Origin: an uncultured Eubacteriales bacterium
Lineage (GTDB): Bacteria; Bacillota; Clostridia; Lachnospirales; CAG-274
Direction of reading: 5' to 3'
Length of the DNA stretch: 9,627 nt
Assembly (NCBI GenBank): GCA_902496345.1
Contig: CABVAP010000088.1
Location: 1-9,627, forward strand
Part shown: piece after piece, positions 1 through 7,553 of the stretch
Numbering within the stretch: position 1 is the first letter of the stretch
Layout of the letters: each line of letters starts with the position of its first letter
Program-made: the position numbers and the translations under genes
The notes under the pieces: generated by a model
What the model was told of the DNA's origin: nothing
Databases searched by the model: none
What the model saw: the letters and a program-made list of their open reading frames with translations, nothing else

Positions 1-11
1 GGCTTGTGGGT

Positions 12-58
12 GTGGGCAAAGCCCACGGTTTTAATAGGGTGGTGGGGCAAAGCCCCAC
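12..58. repeat. two tandem GC-rich hairpins
   Basis: Two related perfect stem-loops lie side by side. Positions 12-26 are GTGGGC-AAA-GCCCAC and positions 42-58 are GTGGGGC-AAA-GCCCCAC. Each is followed by CGGT and then a T-rich stretch, so the 30-bp units look like diverged tandem copies. On the plus strand the first hairpin with its trailing TTTT could end transcription of a gene left of the window. Read on the minus strand, the pair follows directly after the TTGTAGGGG motif at 68-78. That arrangement resembles a dispersed intergenic repeat more than an ordinary terminator. The sequence shows the hairpins. That they belong to a mobile or dispersed family is inference. Confidence 0.6.
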
Positions 59-68
59 GGTCTTTTAC

Positions 69-87
69 CCCTACAACTTCTAATTTT
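69..87 (-). repeat. left copy of a 19-bp end motif
   Basis: On the minus strand this reads AAAATTAGAAGTTGTAGGG. It matches 18 of 19 bases of the plus-strand sequence at 9566-9584. The two copies lie in inverted orientation, each pointing out of the window, and each is followed by a hairpin region. It sits between the lyase terminator and the GC-rich hairpins. Confidence 0.5.
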
Positions 88-93
88 CCACAT

Positions 94-129
94 AAAAAAC
101 GGTATCGAAAGTCACCTTTCGATACCGTT
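94..129 (-). terminator. intrinsic terminator of the pectate lyase gene
   Basis: A perfect 14-bp inverted repeat (98-111 with 116-129, arm AACGGTATCGAAAG, 4-nt loop) begins 23 nt past the lyase stop codon. On the minus strand it is followed directly by a run of T residues (94-99). Stem plus U-tract is the classic rho-independent form. The plus-strand side lacks a T-run, so it should work only for the lyase transcript. Confidence 0.9.
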
Positions 130-152
130 AAAACTAACGTTTTAAATAGACA

Positions 153-3100
153 CTAGAATCTTGTCCAAACTTCATAAATCATTTTAGCAGCTTCTGCACG
201 AGTTAAGCTTGCTTTAGGATTAATAGCACCGTTGTTACCAGAAATAATACCAGCACCAACAAGTTTAGCAATACTGTCTTTAGCATAGTCAGAAATTGTA
301 GCAGCATCTTTAAATTGACTTAAATCAGCAGCTTTCATTTCGATACCAGCTTTTTCAAGAGCTCTAGCAATGATAGTCATTACATCTTGTCTTGAAATTT
401 CAGCTTTTGCACCAAATACTGTGTCACTAATACCTTTAACAATACCTAATTCTTTAGCAGCAGCAATAGCATTGCTATAGTAATCAGATTTAGCTACGTC
501 ACTAAATCCAGCGTCTTTGTTAGAGTTAATGTCAAGAACTTGAGCAAGCATTAATACAAAATCGCCTCTCTTAATTTTAGCGTTTGGATTAAAGTTACCG
601 TTAGTTCCATTTACAATACCTCTTGCAGCAAGAGCTTCAACAAAATCTTTAGCCCAGTTACCGTCCATATCTTTGAAAGATACATCGCTAACTTCGGCAG
701 TATAAGTACCTTTTCCTAAAGCAGGAGCTAAAACAGCATTTTCATTTGCATCATATTTAGCAGATTTAACAACAGTAGTTTTACCGTTTTCATCTGTATA
801 TTTAATAATGATTTTATCTGGTTTAGAAGTATCACCATCGAAAGGAACTTTAACTACGCTTTCGTCACCATTAGCAACTATAGAATTGCTATTTGAAGAA
901 CTGCCTCCGTTGTTGTTTGTCGCATTTGAGTCATTTGCTATATTTGAATCGTTTGCTACATTTGAGTCATTTGCAGCATTTGAATCGTTTGTTGCATTTG
1001 AATCATTTGTTTTGTTAGAATCGTTTGTTGCATTTGAATCATTTGTTTTGTTAGAATCAGTTTTTCCTGAAACACGTGTGTTGTTTCTCTTAGCAGAACC
1101 GCCACCAACAGTACCTTTGATTTCATCTTTATTACCTTCTGTTGTAGTTTCAGTAGTATCTTCTTCAACAGGGTCAGCATAACCTTCGCTGTTTTCAATT
1201 TTAGCTTTAACAGTGTCAGTAAGCTGAAGGAATCCATTAAGCTGATATTCACCAGTATAAGGGTCCTGAGGAATACGACCGTCAACAACAGGACTTTCAA
1301 GGCTTACAAAGAAACTGTCATCAACTGCATCACCAGATGCATTAATAGATGCTTTATCAGAAGTACGTTTTAAGTAATTATAATCTTTGTCGAAGTTATA
1401 TCCCTGAATACTGTCGCCGCCTTTATCAGAACCTTTTCCAGGTTTGTAAGAAACAAGACCTTTAACGTCATAGTTACAAGAAGCCTGAACAGAGTTACTT
1501 CCCATAGAGAAGTTAGAACCCTCGTTCATATAACCAACACAGCCTCTAACAGTCATAAGAGGGTTACTGTTTGAAGTAACACCAGTATTACCGTTTTCGA
1601 AAGCTAAACAGTTTATAAGAACGTTGTTAATAGGCATACTGTCGCCACCCATTTTAAATCCGTTTCTACCACCACGGCTTTCTGACCATTTTCTGTCAGT
1701 ACCGTCTTCAAGAAGTCTATAACCACCTTTATAAGTTATACAGCCCTCAAGAGTTACAGGTGCCATATAACCACCTGATTGTTTACAGAATAAATCCCAA
1801 CCATCATCAGAGTTGTGGTGAGAAATACAACCTTCAAGTTTGTTACCATAACCTACAGTAAGTTTTACTGCATATCCATCAGAGTTGTTGAATGAAGGGT
1901 CGGCACAGTTCCAAACTTCACAGTTTTTAATAAGATTGTTTCTTGGCCAATCATTAATAGTTTCTTGGTCAGAACTTGTACGGCTCACGCACATACCAGA
2001 ATCTTGACAATCATAGATTTTAACGTTTTCAATAATGTTGTTATCTCCACCTGTGTGGAATGCTTTACAGTTTTTACCACCGTTTCTGATTTCAAAGTTT
2101 TTGAATATCCAGTAATCAGCAGAGTTTTCTATACCAGAATATTTGCCACCAAGGTCTAAGATAACTGGTTCATCAGGTATCTCAACACCGTCAACGGCAT
2201 ATCCTTCTTCTTCAGCCTGATATACGTTGTATCCAATGAAACCTCTTTTATCAGTTTTTGTACCAGTAGTTACTTCAGAAATCTTGAGTGCATCATTTCC
2301 TGAGATGTTGTATACACCAGGAAGAAGGACAAGTGTTTGACCTCTTCTCATAAGACCAAGAGCAATATCAAGACTCATAGGGTCTGTAATGTCACCTGTT
2401 GCAGCAGCACCTCCGTCTGGAGAGATGTAAACAAATTTCTTAGAAGTATCATAATTTCCTTTGTGAGAAATTTTGTACTGCCAGTAAGTTGTTGCGTAAG
2501 AAGATAATTCTTGATATTTAGCATTATCTTCAGAAAGATAAGCTGGAGTATAGCTTATATCGAATGTGCTTGTGCTGTTTTCTTTTAATTTTACAGGGAA
2601 AACAGTTTCAGCTTTTTTAACTTTAGCATTACTGTAAATTACTTCACCGTCTTGCTGAATTGTAATAGTACCACCTGAGTTATTACTTGTTCTAAGAACG
2701 AGTTTATAATCAAGTTTGTTTGAATAGATATTTGATTTAAGATATAATTTAGGAACTGTAAGTTTCTGAGTATCATCAATAGATGCTTCCATATCAGTTT
2801 CAGGAGCAGATTTAACGAGGTCAACGTTGCTTACAGTTATATCAGCATAACGGGCAGCGAAGAAACCAACGTATAAATTATCTGGGTCTAATACATCAAG
2901 GTCTCTTTCTTCTTCACCTGCATCATAGCATACATAGTCAGTTCTGAATTCCTGAGTCTGATAATCATAGCAAGTACCTTTGTAACCACCAGGAACTTTT
3001 TCAAGAACAACGTGATATCTGTCGCCTGGTTCAGGGAAGTCCTGACAAAGAGTTTTCTTAACAGCACTTCTGTAAACGTTAGAGCTAGCAGAATAAGGGT

Positions 3101-5966
3101 TGTCATCAATGAAAGTTCTATAAATAAGGTTAATACGGTTTTTAGTTGAGTTGAATAAGTAAGTATCAGCCTCTGGGTCAGCAGGCCAACCACTACCACT
3201 ATGACCACCTAAAAGAACCATATTAGAGTAGTTGTAAATAGCTGTGCTGTAAGGTTCAGGTTCACCATTAGCATCTTTAAGAGCATTATCAGGAGTGTAA
3301 ACAAAGTTTATCTTTTTATCCTTTTCAGGTGTTTCTGGTTTAGCAGCAGTTTCAGGGTCAGTATATGCATTCCAACCTTGTTCTTCTAAATATTTAGCAC
3401 TAGGAGTAAGACTGACAACGTCTCTAGCCATAATACCAAAACCTTCTTGACCGTCACGGTTTTCATCAGTATCACCATTTACGTATGAATTTACTGTAAT
3501 ATCCGCACCAAGTCTAAAGTCGTCATTGAAATTAAGTCTAGTATAGTAGAAAGTCATACCGTCATTAGAGTCGGCCTGTTTACCAGAACCGCTGTTAGCC
3601 CAAATTCTAAGAGAAGAACCTTCATCTTCGATTCTGGCATCTCCACTGTAACTAGTACCAATAGTTTTACCATTGCAACCAGTAGTATCAAAATTAGTAA
3701 CGTTACCACTAGCATCAGTTAAAATCATACCCTGTTTATCTTGTTCAGGACTTCTTGATTTAGATGCAGTAGTTGATGCACCCATAATAATTGGTTTCCA
3801 GTAGTTTTTGTCATAGTTTTTAACAGTAACAGGAAGAATGATGTCTTCTGTACCAAAAGCTTGACTTGACTCTGGGAATACAATTTTAATTTGATTTACT
3901 TTGTCAGTGTTTCTATTTGCTCTAATATCAAAATCATCAAGGATTACTTGATATTCTGATGGGTCAGCAACAATTTCTTCGCCGTTTGAGTAAAGGTAAG
4001 TAATTTCAAGGTTACCTTGATTATACTGTTTTGTACCATCTCCAACTGTACCAACTGTACCATCAGTTTTTCCGTTATAGTGGTCATACCAATACTGAGC
4101 ATTATATTCAGAATCAGCAACACCCTCTAATTCAGGATATGTAGTTCTTGGGTAAGAAGTGATGTAAGCTCTACTAAATCTTTTGTTTTGTACTTCAACT
4201 TCGAAAGTTGCAGTAAGTTCAGGTTTAAAGTTGTCTGTAACTTTAATAGTCTGAACACCAACTTTAGATGTATCGAGAGTATTGTCTACAGTATATTCAG
4301 AACTTTGAAGAATATCAGTTTTTGTAGTTTTTCCGTCTGCAGAAGAGTAGTAAGCTTTAACAGTTAAACCGTTTAAGTTTAATTCTTCACCTTGGAAATA
4401 AGTGATTTTTGCAGGACGAAGACTAACTCTGATAGATGTTAAATTAAGAGGTGAAATAGAACCTTTGTAAGAATCAGTTACGCTGCCAGAAGCAATTTCA
4501 GTAGTTTCTTTTCTTCTAACAACGAAGTCAATGTCATCACCTGCCATATCAGCAGTAATGAATTCATCTTCGCCAATAACTTTGCCATTTACTAAAATAT
4601 CATATTCGTCTCTTTTGAGGACAACGTGAGAATCATCGTCATAGTCAGCTTCAACAACGAGATTTTCAGTTTGAATATATTGGCCTTCAAAGTAAGAAGT
4701 TTTCATAGGTTTTGAAGTAATCTTAATGTCAGTACAAGTCTTTTTCAAGATTTCAACTTCATAGTCTACAGAAAACTCTCCGACTGTAATTTTTGCGATT
4801 TGTTTTCCGACAACGTCTTTGTCGTATCCAGTAATAGCATAACCTTCTGTAATTTCTTTTACAGAACCGTCATTGTATTGGATACCAACTTTAAGGTCTG
4901 GGAGTTTAGGTTCATTACCAACAAGAGCAGTGTTGTCGCTTGCAGGGTTAATAACAACAACGCCCACAACCTCTCTGTCTTCAACTTCAAGTTTGATGTT
5001 GCTGAAAGTAACAACAGTATCTCTAGCACCGTAAAGAGCAGGGAAAATAAGATTGTTACTTCCGTCAGCACCCATAAAGTTTTCTTTAGCGTAGTCATAT
5101 TTTACAGACTTGTCGCCACAAGAAACGATGTATGAGTAACCAACTTTTTCGATTTTAAGGTCATAAGAACCTCTGTTAGCACCGTCACCGAAAGAATCAG
5201 ATAATCTAACAAAAGTATGACCATCTTTGTTTGCAGGTGCACGGCCCTGTACTTTATAGTTTCCGTTTTCGTCAAAAGCAGTTCTTGTGTTAGCACCGAT
5301 GTAACCACTAGAGTTAGACTCCATAGCTATACCAAGTGAAACACTAGGTGGAGTTTTAACGATAGGAGCTGGCATAATAAGCATACCAGCAGACGCTTGA
5401 GCTTGGTTAGTATCACCATAAGTGAGCAAACCGTCAATTGTCATAGTAGCTGAAAAGACAAAATCTTTTGATAAGTCAATGCCAGTTGCTGGTGCATAGT
5501 ATGCAAATTGGTCATCTGTAGTAGACCATTTACCAGAGTTTGCACTGCCTCTAGCGATTGTAACGGTACCATCTTTGTTCACTTTAACTGTGTTTTTAGC
5601 ACCAGTAGTACCAGTTTGCCAATCTGTAACCAATGAAGCGAGGTCAACAGAATTGTCATCATCTAAAGTGTCAGAAGAACTAGAGCTAGAAGAGTTAGTT
5701 TCAGCGACTGGAGTACCATCTGCAGGAGTAATTTCTGCAGGGTTTTCGTCTGTTGCTGAATCTTGGTCAGCCTGTTCTTCATCAACAGTATCTGCTGTGT
5801 CATTGTCTACATCATCAGAAGCAACCTGTTCCTCATCAACAGAAACCTCATCAGAAACCGCTGCGTCGTCTTGTGCAACATCAAGCCCGTCTTCAGCGTT
5901 GACAGTAAATAATGTACTGAAAGTCATTGTTAACGCCAAAGTAAAAGCCAATAATCTTCGTTTCAT
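153..5966 (-). CDS. secreted SLH-anchored PL9 pectate lyase
   Basis: This gene encodes a 1937-residue cell-surface enzyme, predicted to cut polygalacturonate by calcium-dependent beta-elimination. Residues 1-24 are a signal peptide (MKRR, hydrophobic core, cleavage after VNA). Residues 25-110 are an acidic and Ser-rich linker. Residues 112-330 and about 735-1055 look like concanavalin-type beta-sandwiches (inference). Residues 332-600 hold three Ig-like domains, the last two resembling Big_3 (YFEGQ at 425, YFQGE at 523). Residues about 1175-1590 are the PL9 beta-helix. Asp1363, Asp1387, Asp1388 and Asp1391 match the calcium ligands of Dickeya Pel9A in spacing (24, 1 and 3 residues apart), and Lys1438 in GFKMGG matches its catalytic base. 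Residues 1636-1683 are a hexapeptide repeat. SLH domains start near 1764, 1821 and 1885 (TRAE in the last) and should bind pyruvylated wall polymer. The chosen ATG has AAAGGAGG upstream. The gene has its own promoter and terminator. Family assignment is strong; exact substrate is less sure. Confidence 0.92.
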   Translation of the reverse strand: MKRRLLAFTLALTMTFSTLFTVNAEDGLDVAQDDAAVSDEVSVDEEQVASDDVDNDTADTVDEEQADQDSATDENPAEITPADGTPVAETNSSSSSSSDTLDDDNSVDLASLVTDWQTGTTGAKNTVKVNKDGTVTIARGSANSGKWSTTDDQFAYYAPATGIDLSKDFVFSATMTIDGLLTYGDTNQAQASAGMLIMPAPIVKTPPSVSLGIAMESNSSGYIGANTRTAFDENGNYKVQGRAPANKDGHTFVRLSDSFGDGANRGSYDLKIEKVGYSYIVSCGDKSVKYDYAKENFMGADGSNNLIFPALYGARDTVVTFSNIKLEVEDREVVGVVVINPASDNTALVGNEPKLPDLKVGIQYNDGSVKEITEGYAITGYDKDVVGKQIAKITVGEFSVDYEVEILKKTCTDIKITSKPMKTSYFEGQYIQTENLVVEADYDDDSHVVLKRDEYDILVNGKVIGEDEFITADMAGDDIDFVVRRKETTEIASGSVTDSYKGSISPLNLTSIRVSLRPAKITYFQGEELNLNGLTVKAYYSSADGKTTKTDILQSSEYTVDNTLDTSKVGVQTIKVTDNFKPELTATFEVEVQNKRFSRAYITSYPRTTYPELEGVADSEYNAQYWYDHYNGKTDGTVGTVGDGTKQYNQGNLEITYLYSNGEEIVADPSEYQVILDDFDIRANRNTDKVNQIKIVFPESSQAFGTEDIILPVTVKNYDKNYWKPIIMGASTTASKSRSPEQDKQGMILTDASGNVTNFDTTGCNGKTIGTSYSGDARIEDEGSSLRIWANSGSGKQADSNDGMTFYYTRLNFNDDFRLGADITVNSYVNGDTDENRDGQEGFGIMARDVVSLTPSAKYLEEQGWNAYTDPETAAKPETPEKDKKINFVYTPDNALKDANGEPEPYSTAIYNYSNMVLLGGHSGSGWPADPEADTYLFNSTKNRINLIYRTFIDDNPYSASSNVYRSAVKKTLCQDFPEPGDRYHVVLEKVPGGYKGTCYDYQTQEFRTDYVCYDAGEEERDLDVLDPDNLYVGFFAARYADITVSNVDLVKSAPETDMEASIDDTQKLTVPKLYLKSNIYSNKLDYKLVLRTSNNSGGTITIQQDGEVIYSNAKVKKAETVFPVKLKENSTSTFDISYTPAYLSEDNAKYQELSSYATTYWQYKISHKGNYDTSKKFVYISPDGGAAATGDITDPMSLDIALGLMRRGQTLVLLPGVYNISGNDALKISEVTTGTKTDKRGFIGYNVYQAEEEGYAVDGVEIPDEPVILDLGGKYSGIENSADYWIFKNFEIRNGGKNCKAFHTGGDNNIIENVKIYDCQDSGMCVSRTSSDQETINDWPRNNLIKNCEVWNCADPSFNNSDGYAVKLTVGYGNKLEGCISHHNSDDGWDLFCKQSGGYMAPVTLEGCITYKGGYRLLEDGTDRKWSESRGGRNGFKMGGDSMPINNVLINCLAFENGNTGVTSNSNPLMTVRGCVGYMNEGSNFSMGSNSVQASCNYDVKGLVSYKPGKGSDKGGDSIQGYNFDKDYNYLKRTSDKASINASGDAVDDSFFVSLESPVVDGRIPQDPYTGEYQLNGFLQLTDTVKAKIENSEGYADPVEEDTTETTTEGNKDEIKGTVGGGSAKRNNTRVSGKTDSNKTNDSNATNDSNKTNDSNATNDSNAANDSNVANDSNIANDSNATNNNGGSSSNSNSIVANGDESVVKVPFDGDTSKPDKIIIKYTDENGKTTVVKSAKYDANENAVLAPALGKGTYTAEVSDVSFKDMDGNWAKDFVEALAARGIVNGTNGNFNPNAKIKRGDFVLMLAQVLDINSNKDAGFSDVAKSDYYSNAIAAAKELGIVKGISDTVFGAKAEISRQDVMTIIARALEKAGIEMKAADLSQFKDAATISDYAKDSIAKLVGAGIISGNNGAINPKASLTRAEAAKMIYEVWTRF
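918..1061 (-). repeat. 18-bp minisatellite, eight units, in the lyase linker
   Basis: Eight in-frame 18-bp units encode a six-residue repeat of the form NDSN followed by KT, AT, AA, VA or IA (residues 1636-1683). The first unit starts with Thr instead of Asn. Within it, 982-1017 and 1018-1053 are identical 36-bp copies, including their synonymous codon choices, which implies recent duplication by slippage. The repeat forms an Asn/Asp/Ser-rich flexible spacer between the catalytic beta-helix and the SLH anchor. Confidence 0.92.
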
Positions 5967-5976
5967 TATTTTGTTC

Positions 5977-5984
5977 CTCCTTTA
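5977..5984 (-). promoter_or_regulatory. ribosome binding site of the lyase
   Basis: The minus strand reads AAAGGAGG, a near-perfect Shine-Dalgarno, about 10 nt before the ATG at 5966. It fixes the start and suggests high translation. The 3' base of the hairpin at 5984-6012 touches its first A. Confidence 0.85.
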
Positions 5985-6012
5985 AAAATAATTTGTATCG
6001 ACAAATATTTTT
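5984..6012 (-). promoter_or_regulatory. leader hairpin abutting the lyase ribosome binding site
   Basis: Plus-strand 5984-5989 pairs with 6007-6012, and 5991-5996 pairs with 6001-6006, with one bulged A at 5990 and an ATCG loop. This gives 12 bp with one bulge. In the lyase mRNA the structure ends at the first base of the Shine-Dalgarno. It is A/U-rich, so moderately stable at most. It could protect the 5' end, respond to temperature or affect ribosome access. No known riboswitch class is recognised. Confidence 0.5.
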
Positions 6013-6030
6013 AGACCATAAACAAAACGA

Positions 6031-6057
6031 AGGCCAAATCAATTATATTTACGGCCT
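6031..6057 (-). promoter_or_regulatory. second leader hairpin of the lyase mRNA
   Basis: AGGCC at 6031-6035 pairs with GGCCT at 6053-6057. AAAT at 6036-6039 can pair with ATTT at 6047-6050, leaving a 2-nt bulge and a 7-nt loop. It lies roughly 24-50 nt into the predicted transcript. It could be an RNA hairpin or a DNA operator. The pairing is seen; any role is inference. Confidence 0.35.
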
Positions 6058-6087
6058 GTAAAAATATATTGCTTTAATACGATTTTA

Positions 6088-6116
6088 ATTATAAACCTAA
6101 ATTTTTAAAAAATCAA
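6088..6116 (-). promoter_or_regulatory. sigma-A-type promoter of the lyase gene
   Basis: On the minus strand, TTGATT (6111-6116) and TATAAT (6088-6093) are separated by 17 bp. The -10 is perfect and the -35 matches four of six bases. A/T tracts upstream (6117-6140) could act as an UP element. Transcription would start near 6081, giving a leader of about 115 nt. The promoter lies in the 227-bp gap after tldE, so the lyase is probably its own transcription unit. Confidence 0.75.
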
Positions 6117-6193
6117 CAGTATATTTGCAATTTTTTAAAAAGATAACCGTACAACTAAAATTCAACCGTCAAATTGCACAAAAAAGTTTTTCG

Positions 6194-7549
6194 TCAACTT
6201 GCTATATTAATTTCTTTAACTAAAACTGAAGGACAAATGACAGCACCACGTTGTGAAACCATATCGAAATACACGTCATTGCCAATATTTTCAATATTTT
6301 TAATAAGTTCGTAAAAGTTGCCCGATACGGTTATTTGTTCGATAGGTTTAACTATTTTGCCAGATTCAACAAAAAATCCCTCTGCTGCTAGTGAAAAATT
6401 ACCAGAGATAGCGTCAGCCCCTGAGTGTAAGCCAGCAAGACCTGTTATTATAACACCTTTGTCCATTGTCTGTACAAGTTGTTCAAAATTTAAATTTCCT
6501 TTTTTTATAACAAAATTAGTAGCAGAGGTAGCAATAGTGCCTTTAAAACCAGCTTTAAAGCCATTTCCCGTTGATTTAACACCATCTTTATCTGCCGATT
6601 TAAGATTATATAATAAAGTCTTTAACACACCATTTTCAATAACTGTTTTATCAAAAGACGCTACTCCTTCGCTGTCAAAACTACAACTTGCAAATCCATC
6701 AGAAAGCAAGGGCAAATCCTGTATAGTTAGGCAATTAGAGGCGACTTTTTGATTAATTTTTTCTCTAGTAAATAAAGAAAAACCCTTTTGAACATTTTCA
6801 GCAAAAAAGCTACCCAAGAAAGTTGTTATTACATCTGCGAACGCTTCATTCTTAAATATAGCATTCATTTCCCCCTTACTCATCATATCACCTTTAAGCA
6901 TACTTAAAGCTTTTTCACAAGCAATTTCGGCAATTTCAACATAATTAACGGGGCCAAAGTCCTTTCCTTGCCAGAACTGACCTCCTGTTTTCTTTACTCC
7001 ATTTTCTTCTGCTGTAACAGAGATGTACGAAATAGCGTAGTTAGATTTTTCTGAAAGTTCCAGACCATTGCTGTTAGCAATATATGTTTCAACTTCACTA
7101 TTTCCAACAGAACAACTTTCAACAGATACAATTCTTTTATCATATTCAAGAGCCGTTTTTTCAAGTTTTTTAGCAAGGTCAACTTTAAAATCTGTATCAT
7201 AAGAATTTAACTTGTCATTATAAATATTGACATTAGGATATTTGTTGTCACCTTTGTATATAAATTCTTTTTCATCACTGTTAATAATTTTTGCATTTTC
7301 AATGCTTGATTTTATAATAAAATCAACACTTTCTTCGTTAATATTTTCAGAATAGGCATACCCAGCTTTTCCATTTATTATTGCCCTAAAAGAAACTCCG
7401 CCAGATGAATTATTTTTAAATTTTTCAATTTTGCCTTTGTATATACCAACACTAAAACTTTTATCTCTCTGATAAAATAATTCAAATTCATTTATTCCAT
7501 AATTTTTTGCTTTTTCAAAAAGTATATTTTTAAAATCTTTAATATCCAT
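6194..7549 (-). CDS. pmbA: TldE/PmbA subunit of the TldD/TldE peptidase
   Basis: This 451-residue protein is about the length of E. coli TldE/PmbA. It is the partner of TldD in a cytoplasmic heterodimeric zinc peptidase that trims unfolded peptides; in E. coli the pair matures microcin B17 and degrades CcdA. It has no HExxxH motif, as expected for the non-catalytic subunit. The conserved C-terminal family signature is present around residues 373-395 (GLHSG, then SGNFS and AAEGFFVESGK), followed by a GNDVYFD segment. It starts 4 nt after the tldD stop codon, so the two are probably translationally coupled and made in equal amounts. No convincing terminator follows; only an AT-rich inverted repeat with a long loop (6127-6133 with 6171-6177) is seen, so some read-through toward the lyase is possible. 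Its substrate in this organism cannot be deduced. Confidence 0.93.
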   Translation of the reverse strand: MDIKDFKNILFEKAKNYGINEFELFYQRDKSFSVGIYKGKIEKFKNNSSGGVSFRAIINGKAGYAYSENINEESVDFIIKSSIENAKIINSDEKEFIYKGDNKYPNVNIYNDKLNSYDTDFKVDLAKKLEKTALEYDKRIVSVESCSVGNSEVETYIANSNGLELSEKSNYAISYISVTAEENGVKKTGGQFWQGKDFGPVNYVEIAEIACEKALSMLKGDMMSKGEMNAIFKNEAFADVITTFLGSFFAENVQKGFSLFTREKINQKVASNCLTIQDLPLLSDGFASCSFDSEGVASFDKTVIENGVLKTLLYNLKSADKDGVKSTGNGFKAGFKGTIATSATNFVIKKGNLNFEQLVQTMDKGVIITGLAGLHSGADAISGNFSLAAEGFFVESGKIVKPIEQITVSGNFYELIKNIENIGNDVYFDMVSQRGAVICPSVLVKEINIAS

Positions 7550-7553
7550 AATT

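Noticed and set aside
918..1061. Possible CRISPR array
   Set aside because: The 18-bp units are contiguous with no spacers, in frame, and inside a coding gene.
808..1300. Open frames on both strands over the hexapeptide repeat
   Set aside because: The 18-bp period keeps all frames open across the repeat. The products are simple repeats such as FESFVA with no other support.
5575..5985. Open frame on the plus strand opposite the lyase N-terminus, rich in Ser and Val
   Set aside because: It is the mirror of the acidic and Ser-rich linker and the signal peptide. It has no ribosome binding site and ends past the lyase start.
5967..6081. Riboswitch in the lyase leader
   Set aside because: There are hairpins, but none of the conserved cores of known riboswitch classes is recognisable, and the leader is AT-rich and short.
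6127..6177. Inverted repeat GCAATTT/AAATTGC as a tldE terminator
   Set aside because: The arms are seven AT-rich base pairs with a loop of about 37 nt and no proper U-tract, so it is too weak to call.
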